The notes beneath the pieces were generated by a model that had not been told where the DNA came from, did no database searches, and saw only the letters and a list, made by a program, of their open reading frames with translations. A stretch of DNA of 64,000 bases from Jaenimonas drosophilae. Lineage: Eukaryota; Euglenozoa; Kinetoplastea; Trypanosomatida; Trypanosomatidae. Of this stretch, positions 57,848 to 64,000 are shown one piece after another; the first letter of the stretch is position 1, and every line of letters begins with the position of its first letter. The position numbers and the translations under genes are program-made. The stretch spans positions 1 through 64,000 of the forward strand of contig JASAON010001656.1 of the NCBI GenBank assembly GCA_030849065.1, written 5' to 3'.

Positions 57848-60838
57848 CTAGCGAATGTAGAGTTGTGGCCCACACACCGCAGCGCGCAGAGCGACTCCAG
57901 TGACGGTGATGAAGAGAGCGGTGGCGGCGCCGAGCCACAACAGCGTTCGTCGTGTGGCGGCAGCATCGTCGGCATCCGCTTGAGAGAGATGCATGACGTG
58001 AGCGTGGTGCTGCTCTACGTCCACAATGAAGTGATGGTTGGCGAGGTTCCAGCGCTGCAACAACGGGCCAAACAAGCTCTCCGAGGTGGGATCGAAGAGG
58101 TTGAAGAGGCCACTCATGCTGTTCGATGCACGGAGCAACCCAAATTGCGGGCTTGGCAGGTCGCAGACGAGACTGACGTTGCACATCGCGACGGAGGAGT
58201 TGGCGGTGGAATTCAGCGCCTCCTGCCGCGCCGTGATGCAAACGCTATGCATGAGTGAGCTGGTCACCGGGCCCGACATGAGCGCAGCGGCGGAGGATTT
58301 CTCAACCCCGGTGAGCGCCTCCGCGACGCGCTCCGCATCGACGAAGTTGGGAAGCAGCGCGACGAGGGTGGCGGCGGTGAGGGAGGTGTAGCAGCCGTCA
58401 TCAATCTCCAGCGTTGTGGGTGCATCGCTGGAGGTATTCAGAAGAAGGCCGAGCGAACTTAGCGTCAGTCGCAGTGATGTTGTTGCACTCATCTCCTGCC
58501 GCAGCGGATCAAAACCGCCTTTGAGCAGGTCCACCGACAGGCGGAGGAACTCATGGAGGTCATTGCTCCACGAGACATCGGCCGACGACCCATTCACGCC
58601 ATCAATTCCATGTCGTGCGTCGAAGAGCTGCTCCTGCAGCCGCGTGAAGCCCTCGGCCGCGTGTTCCGCCGCCGACTCCAAACTTTCGGCGATGAGGAGG
58701 GTGGCGGCGAGGACGTGATTCACGAGATCGCTCGCGTTGATGATGCTGAAGATGGCGGCAGCATTCTCCATCATTACCGCTTCGGTGATGCGGCGCGTGG
58801 ATGAGGAGGAAGAGATGGAGATGTAGGCGATGAGTACGATGGAGGCCACCTCCACCATCAGCATGGCCGTGAGCCGCGCCACAAATGCGTGGAAACTGAG
58901 CGGCGAATGGCGAATGCGAAGGCGGACGTTGCGCATCAACAACAGATAGAGCACGATGGATAAAACGGTGGAGGCTCCAGCCGCCGCCAACACGCGCCAA
59001 CGTACGGCGGCATCCATCATGGGGGCACTTTGCTTCACGAAATCAATGGCGTTGGTCATTGTGTGTTGCTGCTGCACCGCGGAGAGCTGCTGGAGTACGT
59101 GTGCGTCGCGATTGATGGGCGATGCGCGATAGCTCGCCGCCCACTCCTCCGACTCCTCTGGTGTCGGTGTACATTCTAGGCTGCTGCCGATGTTCTGCGC
59201 GAAGGCGGAATGAAACACCGTCGCGGCGGAGATCAACTCGCCATCCACCGCGACGGAGCTGAAGAGATCTGCCGCACTGGAGTGAATCCAGTCATTGACG
59301 GGTGAGTTGTCGTTATACAACGCCATCGCGGCCCTCGCCAAGGCGATGGTGGCGTTGGCGCTGCGAACAACATCGCTGGCCCAGTGGCGGTAAGTGATGA
59401 ATCCAACAAATCGTTTGGCGTACTCGTGATCATCCATGCTGCTGCTGCTACTGCCGCTACTACTATCATAGGTGCAGTAGTTGATGCCATCACTGCTGCT
59501 GCTGAATATGCTGCTGGAGCTGGTCTCATTGCTGGAGGAAGAGCTACTGTTGCTGTGGGAGCTGCTGCTGTTGTAGGAGCTGCTGCTGTTGTAGAAGCTA
59601 CTGCTGTTGTTGGAGCTGCTGTTGTTGTAGGAGCTGCTGTTGTTGTAGGAGCTACTGCTCATGTTGCTGGAGCTGCTCATGAATGAGCTACTGCTGCTTG
59701 CGTTGATGCAGCTACTGCTTGAGCCATGACTGCTGCTGACGAAACTACTACTGCTACTGCTGCTTCCGCTTTCGCTGCTCTCATCCTCTTCACGGTAAAT
59801 GAGCTTCTCCAACACAACAACCATCTCCAGTGCTTCCGTGACGAGCTTCTCGCGCGCGTTGCGATGGTCGAGATAGCTATTCACCAAATCTCCCACCGTC
59901 GTGGCGTTGAAGGCGGCCGCGTCCACGCAGTTGAAGATATCCACCAACACCATCATGGACGATGTTGTGATGCGGCCCACAAGTTGCTGAACCTCATCCA
60001 AGTACTCAACGACGTCCTCACTTCTCCAGCACATATCCAATGCGTAGCATGCGTGAATGGCACGCGCCACCAACGATACCGCCTGGCCACTCGCCGATGC
60101 CTCCGTGGAGGTGTACGCCTCCGCCACCAACGTCTTCCAGAGGGTGCGCCGCTCCACTCCCTCAAGCAGGCGGTGTTGTGTGTTGAGCACATCCATCGCA
60201 AAAGTGGAGATGGTACTTGACTGCATCCGCTGCAGCGTGAATTCAATCTCAGCCGATGCGTCGGCATCTCCATCGCCCGCCATGTGAAGATCCTGCAACA
60301 CACCGAGGATGCCACTGACATAGTCATTGGCGGCGGCGATGGTTTCCTCAACATTAGATCCGTACATGCTTGACATGATATCATTTCCTGTGCTTGTGTG
60401 AGACTCCAAGATCGGTGGCATCGTGGTGCCGTAGTAGGCGAAGACGCGCATGGAGTCAATGAGGGCGTTGATGGCCACACGTGAGTAGCTCCAACTGTGT
60501 TGTGTGTGCAGATACTTGGGGAGATCCACACGATGAAACACGTAGAGCTCATTCTGCTGCATCAAGGCAACAATTGGGGTGAGGAGGAAGAAGAGAACGA
60601 GGAGGCCAATCACCGACATCATCATCTGCGGCGTGGAGGGGCACAACATAAATGGCCTCCTTCGCATCATCATCATCGTATCATCTGATTCCACCTCCTC
60701 ACCCACAGCAGCCTCGGATCTCGCCTTCTTCTTGGATGATTTGGAGTTGCTCCGTCGTGATGGAGATGAGCTGGAGGTGGTTGTGAAATCAAGTATGCCC
60801 CGCGTGATGTCCACCGATGAGTGCAACGGGGAAGACAT
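57848..60838 (-). CDS. Four-TM two-ectodomain membrane protein, paralogue 3, with a Ser/Asn-rich insert
   Basis: A 996-residue member of the tandem family. TM1 about 71-95 (MMSVIGLLVLFFLLTPIVAL); TM2 about 613-634 and TM3 about 650-674, joined by a loop ending in RIRHSPLSFHAF; TM4 about 966-989. Family marks: YYGTTMPPI, LDMCWRSEDVVEYL, YNDNSPVNDWI and FAQNIGSSL in ectodomain 1; GFDPLRQEMSATTSLRLTLS and SGLFNLFDPTSESLFGPLL in ectodomain 2. Ectodomain 1 is interrupted at about residues 355-470 by an insert made almost only of Ser, Asn and Tyr, absent from the others, flanked by well-aligned sequence (SYLDHRNAREKLVTEALEMV before, FVGFITYRHWASDVV after). ATG 60838 starts the frame. Probably an extracellular, heavily O-glycosylated loop. 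Confidence 0.84.
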   Translation of the reverse strand: MSSPLHSSVDITRGILDFTTTSSSSPSRRSNSKSSKKKARSEAAVGEEVESDDTMMMMRRRPFMLCPSTPQMMMSVIGLLVLFFLLTPIVALMQQNELYVFHRVDLPKYLHTQHSWSYSRVAINALIDSMRVFAYYGTTMPPILESHTSTGNDIMSSMYGSNVEETIAAANDYVSGILGVLQDLHMAGDGDADASAEIEFTLQRMQSSTISTFAMDVLNTQHRLLEGVERRTLWKTLVAEAYTSTEASASGQAVSLVARAIHACYALDMCWRSEDVVEYLDEVQQLVGRITTSSMMVLVDIFNCVDAAAFNATTVGDLVNSYLDHRNAREKLVTEALEMVVVLEKLIYREEDESSESGSSSSSSSFVSSSHGSSSSCINASSSSSFMSSSSNMSSSSYNNSSSYNNSSSNNSSSFYNSSSSYNSSSSHSNSSSSSSNETSSSSIFSSSSDGINYCTYDSSSGSSSSSMDDHEYAKRFVGFITYRHWASDVVRSANATIALARAAMALYNDNSPVNDWIHSSAADLFSSVAVDGELISAATVFHSAFAQNIGSSLECTPTPEESEEWAASYRASPINRDAHVLQQLSAVQQQHTMTNAIDFVKQSAPMMDAAVRWRVLAAAGASTVLSIVLYLLLMRNVRLRIRHSPLSFHAFVARLTAMLMVEVASIVLIAYISISSSSSTRRITEAVMMENAAAIFSIINASDLVNHVLAATLLIAESLESAAEHAAEGFTRLQEQLFDARHGIDGVNGSSADVSWSNDLHEFLRLSVDLLKGGFDPLRQEMSATTSLRLTLSSLGLLLNTSSDAPTTLEIDDGCYTSLTAATLVALLPNFVDAERVAEALTGVEKSSAAALMSGPVTSSLMHSVCITARQEALNSTANSSVAMCNVSLVCDLPSPQFGLLRASNSMSGLFNLFDPTSESLFGPLLQRWNLANHHFIVDVEQHHAHVMHLSQADADDAAATRRTLLWLGAATALFITVTGVALRAAVCGPQLYIR
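59438..59775. repeat. Imperfect trinucleotide repeats coding for the Ser/Asn-rich insert of paralogue 3
   Basis: Plus-strand units such as GCTGCTGTTGTAGGA recur in altered order over more than 300 bases. In the coding sense they give Ser runs split by Asn and Tyr. The frame is kept throughout. Confidence 0.8.
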
Positions 60839-61717
60839 GCGACAAACTAACTCGTGCTCGCCGCACGGTGTCTTGGCTCAAAAACACGTTGAGATGAGAT
60901 GAAGAGAGATGAAGAGAGATGCATCACACACAAGGCAAGACACTTCCAGAATATGACCATCAAGTAGAGTTGTGCTCTGTGTTGTTGGTTTGATATGATA
61001 TTTGCGTTTAAGAGTGAGGAGCAGGGGAGGTTGGTGGGTGGGTGGAACCAAACAACATAGAACGAATCACTGGGGATATGCCGCCGTAACACGCATGTGC
61101 CGTTAGTTCACTCGAACACAGACATGCTGTGGTGGCCGTTGTGCGTATATCAACAACACACAAAAAAAAAACATGCTTTCAGCAGCAGGTACGGAATGGA
61201 GCTCCGTCCATCTTCATCATGGTGAAGAACAGGAGAGGGGTGAAATTATGAAAAAGCAGAAATTGTTTATGAAGATTGGTGGTTGTGTTCCTCATTCGAG
61301 ATACAACTGATACGGGTTGAGGTGTTGCATGGCACACGGACACCAGCACAGCAAGGAAAATACACGCATCAATCACACACACAAAAACCAAAGCCTAAGT
61401 CGCATTGATTTGGTCATCCATCATTTCATTCATCAAAGATCACAAACACACGCACAAAATGGATGAAGGTGTAGTATAATGTATACATGAACGTGCGCAC
61501 TTCATCATCTTCATTAAGATGATCTTCAGAATCACCGTGGAACGTCTCTCGACGCTACACAACACACGTACGCTCACAAATGGATAATCTTCAGCAACAA
61601 TTGTTAGGTAAATGATCACGAAAAAAAAAAGACACACTTCACTTACACATTATAACGAAGGGAAGAGGAGGAGTAGAGGTGATGAGCACCTCATGACACT
61701 GGATCTGAGCGGATAGC
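60839..61717. other. Intergenic region between paralogues 3 and 4
   Basis: No supported gene in 880 bases. On the plus strand it is rich in CA and GA; poly-A stretches (for example 61161-61169 and 61620-61630) are T tracts in the sense of the minus-strand genes. Confidence 0.5.
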
Positions 61718-64000
61718 TCATGGAATGATGATAGGTACACCGTACAGGAGCAGCCACACCACCGTAAAACCAACTTCTAGAGTGATGCACGTGAAGATGC
61801 CAATCCAAATGCATTCACGGCGCATTGCATCAACGAACGCATCGTCCATCTTCGTCGTGAGATCAAATCGCCGCTCGAAATTCACCATTTCCGCCGCCAA
61901 TTGGCCATCCAACGTCCGCCACAATCGCAGAAGAGGTCCGAGTGAGTTGCGGCTCGATGCATCAAAGACCTGATACAAGCCACCACGGCCATCGGGGTCG
62001 CGCAACAAGCCCAACGTCGGCACTGGCGGCCCGCAAAAAGGTGCCAGGTAGCACTCACGTGCGACGGAGCTCATCAATTGGCACACACTCTGGAAGCTGT
62101 TGCTGTAGATGGCGCTCTGCTGCGGTTGTATGAGCTCGCCATGGATGAGATTTTCCGCCACCGCATCCAAATCAATGAAGAAAGGCGCGAGGGACGACAT
62201 CACGGTGCCACTCATGAGAGAGGCGCATCCAGTTTGTGGCACCACATCATCCTTGTTCGTCAGCGTCACAAAGTCCAGAAGTGGGCTGACGTTGAGCCCG
62301 TCGTAGACCGCATCCATGGTGAGGCCGAGTGAGCTGTACGCCGTCATTTGCTGGCGGAGCGGATAGAAGCCGCTGCCAAAGAGGCTGTTGGCGCGCTCGA
62401 GGAAATGGCCGAGGTCCACCCACCAGGATCGCGACTGCGGCTTGGCCAAGAGGGTGGCCGCCGCGCTCTTTGCCTCCGCCGCGTAGGTGTGCCACTGCTC
62501 CTCCGTCGGGGAAATGAGCAGCGCATTGCTGAGGACGTGTGAGATGATGTTGCTGGCGTTAACGAGATCAAAGATGGGCATAATCATACCCTGGATGGTG
62601 CCAAGTCGGAGCTGGAGCGGTGCGGTCTTCGCGTTAATGGCGACGTATCCCGCACGGGCGGTGGTGCAGAGCTGGATGGCGCCCAAGATGGCCAGGATGA
62701 TCACCAAGTTGGTGAAGCTCAAGGGTGATGCAGCAACTTGATGGCGGAGTAGGAAAAGCATCAGGACGTACATGGCGACGGTGAGGAGCATGATAATGAT
62801 GAGTACCACCCACAAGAAGATGGTGGAGTCGTGGTGCGACGCGGTGGCGGCGGAGGCGGCGACGAAGGCGTCCTGCTGACCTGCCAACGCAATATCCTTC
62901 AGCTGGTTGAGGCTCTGCTCCATCGGGGCGGTGTGAAAGGCCACCGCAATGTCGTGGCGCTGTTGTTCGGTGAGGTTGATCTCAAGACTTGTGCCAATGT
63001 CGTAGGAGAACACGGAGCTGAAACTTTGTGCCGCGGCGAGGACCTCGTCGAGCTGCGCCGACCAGCCCAACTCCGCCTCCGCCCCCGTTCGCAGCCACTG
63101 CGCGGCGGGCTCGGAGTCAGTGTAGAAGGTGCTGATGTTGGCGGCCACCGACACCGCATCCTCAACTGCCTGGATCATCTGCGCCGGCCACGTGTTGGGG
63201 GTGACGAAGACGATGAAGCGCTCTGCCATCGTCGCGGCGTGGCTGACGTCAATGATGGATTCCACCTCCGTCGCGAGGAGGGCGGTCTGTGAGCTCACGT
63301 AGTCCAGCATATCTGCGCGGGCAGTGTTGCGATCCGACGACTTACGAATGAGCTCGCGCAAGGTTGTGCTCCCCTCCGCGGGAATCGAGCTGATCTCCAA
63401 CACATCCACGATGATGCTCATCACACATGTCATGATGCGGCCGACTAGCACTTGCAGCGGTTGTAGCCGCTCAATACCGCCAGCGGCAACACAACCTTCC
63501 ACATCGACGCAGGCCAACATCGCCTGCGAGAGGAGCAGCTGTGCTCGGCTCGTCACCGAGGCGTGGCTGACTTGGTACATTGGCTCAACGATATTGCGAA
63601 AGTTTTCGCGCACATGACGTTGTTGTTGTTGCCGCTGGTTGCGTGCCTCCACCTCGCGCACAAAGGCTGGGAAGCTCGCCTCGAGCTGATCGGTGGCCTC
63701 GTTGAGCTCATCCACCGCATCCTCCTCCGTCAAGCCAATCATCTGGAGCTTCGCAAATTGCTGCCGAAGCTGCAACAGCTGTTCCGCGGAGGTCTGAGAC
63801 TCCCCCGAGTTTACGGCGGTGATGAGATCGCCAAAAAGACGTCGCGCGGTGTCAGGTTGGAGGTAGGAGTAGATGCGTGTGGAGTCACGTAGACCGTCGA
63901 TGCTGGTGCAAATGTGGCTCCACGTGATGATGTTGCGTAGGTTGCGTGAGAGGATCTGGTCATGATGCTCAATCAAGTGGTTCAGGTAGGAGGCACTCAC
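61718..64000 (-). CDS. Four-TM two-ectodomain membrane protein, paralogue 4 (partial, 5' end beyond the window)
   Basis: 760 residues are visible; the start, cytosolic tail and TM1 lie beyond position 64000. The visible part begins just after TM1. TM2 is WVVLIIIMLLTVAMYVLMLF, the loop is RHQVAASPLSF, TM3 is LVIILAILGAIQLCTTARAG, and TM4 is CIWIGIFTCITLEVGFTVVW near the C-terminus. Family marks: VDVEGCVAAGG (here the Trp after the second Cys is lost), FYTDSEPAAQWL and VFSYDIGTSLEINLTEQQ in ectodomain 1; GFYPLRQQMTAYSSLGLTMD and GGLYQVFDASSRNSLGPLL in ectodomain 2. No Ser-rich insert. The frame has no break, so truncation is only by the window edge. Confidence 0.83.
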   Translation of the reverse strand: MSASYLNHLIEHHDQILSRNLRNIITWSHICTSIDGLRDSTRIYSYLQPDTARRLFGDLITAVNSGESQTSAEQLLQLRQQFAKLQMIGLTEEDAVDELNEATDQLEASFPAFVREVEARNQRQQQQRHVRENFRNIVEPMYQVSHASVTSRAQLLLSQAMLACVDVEGCVAAGGIERLQPLQVLVGRIMTCVMSIIVDVLEISSIPAEGSTTLRELIRKSSDRNTARADMLDYVSSQTALLATEVESIIDVSHAATMAERFIVFVTPNTWPAQMIQAVEDAVSVAANISTFYTDSEPAAQWLRTGAEAELGWSAQLDEVLAAAQSFSSVFSYDIGTSLEINLTEQQRHDIAVAFHTAPMEQSLNQLKDIALAGQQDAFVAASAATASHHDSTIFLWVVLIIIMLLTVAMYVLMLFLLRHQVAASPLSFTNLVIILAILGAIQLCTTARAGYVAINAKTAPLQLRLGTIQGMIMPIFDLVNASNIISHVLSNALLISPTEEQWHTYAAEAKSAAATLLAKPQSRSWWVDLGHFLERANSLFGSGFYPLRQQMTAYSSLGLTMDAVYDGLNVSPLLDFVTLTNKDDVVPQTGCASLMSGTVMSSLAPFFIDLDAVAENLIHGELIQPQQSAIYSNSFQSVCQLMSSVARECYLAPFCGPPVPTLGLLRDPDGRGGLYQVFDASSRNSLGPLLRLWRTLDGQLAAEMVNFERRFDLTTKMDDAFVDAMRRECIWIGIFTCITLEVGFTVVWLLLYGVPIIIP

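Noticed and set aside
50477..64000. Reading the membrane array as receptor-type adenylate or guanylate cyclases
   Set aside because: Kinetoplastid cyclases have one TM and a C-terminal cyclase domain. These proteins end a few residues after TM4 and have no cyclase motif.
50477..64000. Reading the membrane array as RND/Patched-like transporters
   Set aside because: Two large external domains recall that family, but there are only four membrane segments instead of twelve and no sterol-sensing or proton-relay motifs.

Overview
This window looks like nuclear DNA of a kinetoplastid protist. The evidence is as follows. Genes lie in two long unidirectional, intron-less clusters. Almost every start codon is preceded by a pyrimidine-rich tract and an AG, the signal for spliced-leader trans-splicing. 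tRNA genes and a 7SL RNA gene sit in the gap between the two clusters, with one tRNA divergent from the 7SL gene. The hexose transporter resembles the trypanosome THT family. The large tandem family of unrecognised membrane proteins suggests a free-living bodonid (Bodo-like) rather than a parasitic trypanosomatid; this last step is inference.

Layout. 1-3406: no believable gene. About 0.5-3.1 kb is dominated by G and C homopolymer runs and holds a very short telomere-like repeat. 3407-42377: one plus-strand cluster of 23 protein genes: SDS22-like PP1 regulator, prefoldin 6, a 1424-residue unknown, NDUFA12/NDUFAF2-domain protein, ELO elongase, a small membrane protein, V-ATPase subunit d, an unknown, AFG1 ATPase, MORN protein, RAD21/SCC1 cohesin kleisin, METTL13-type methyltransferase, a multi-RRM protein, stomatin-like protein 2, a small membrane protein, DRC7 (flagellar), TRM11, a RING-like mini-protein, a twin CX9C protein, complex I NDUFV1, mercaptopyruvate sulfurtransferase, 6-phosphogluconolactonase and a hexose transporter. 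Neighbouring genes share no pathway, as is usual in kinetoplastid polycistrons, although mitochondrial respiration and quality control (NDUFV1, NDUFA12-like, SLP2, AFG1, CX9C) are well represented.

42378-46062: convergent strand-switch region. It holds three identical tRNA-Arg(ACG) genes on the minus strand, a second G/C-homopolymer stretch (about 43.98-45.25 kb), and a 7SL (SRP) RNA gene on the plus strand whose 5' end lies about 95 bp from a divergent tRNA-Arg. That is the arrangement in which kinetoplastid small-RNA genes use the boxes of a neighbouring tRNA gene as their promoter.

46063-64000: minus-strand cluster: a 411-residue membrane protein, dipeptidyl peptidase III, then a tandem array of four diverged paralogues (the last cut by the window edge). 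These are large membrane proteins with an N-terminal cytosolic tail, TM1, an ectodomain of about 400-500 residues, a tight TM2-TM3 hairpin, a second ectodomain of about 280 residues, TM4 and a short tail. I do not recognise the family. It is the best candidate here for an undescribed system.
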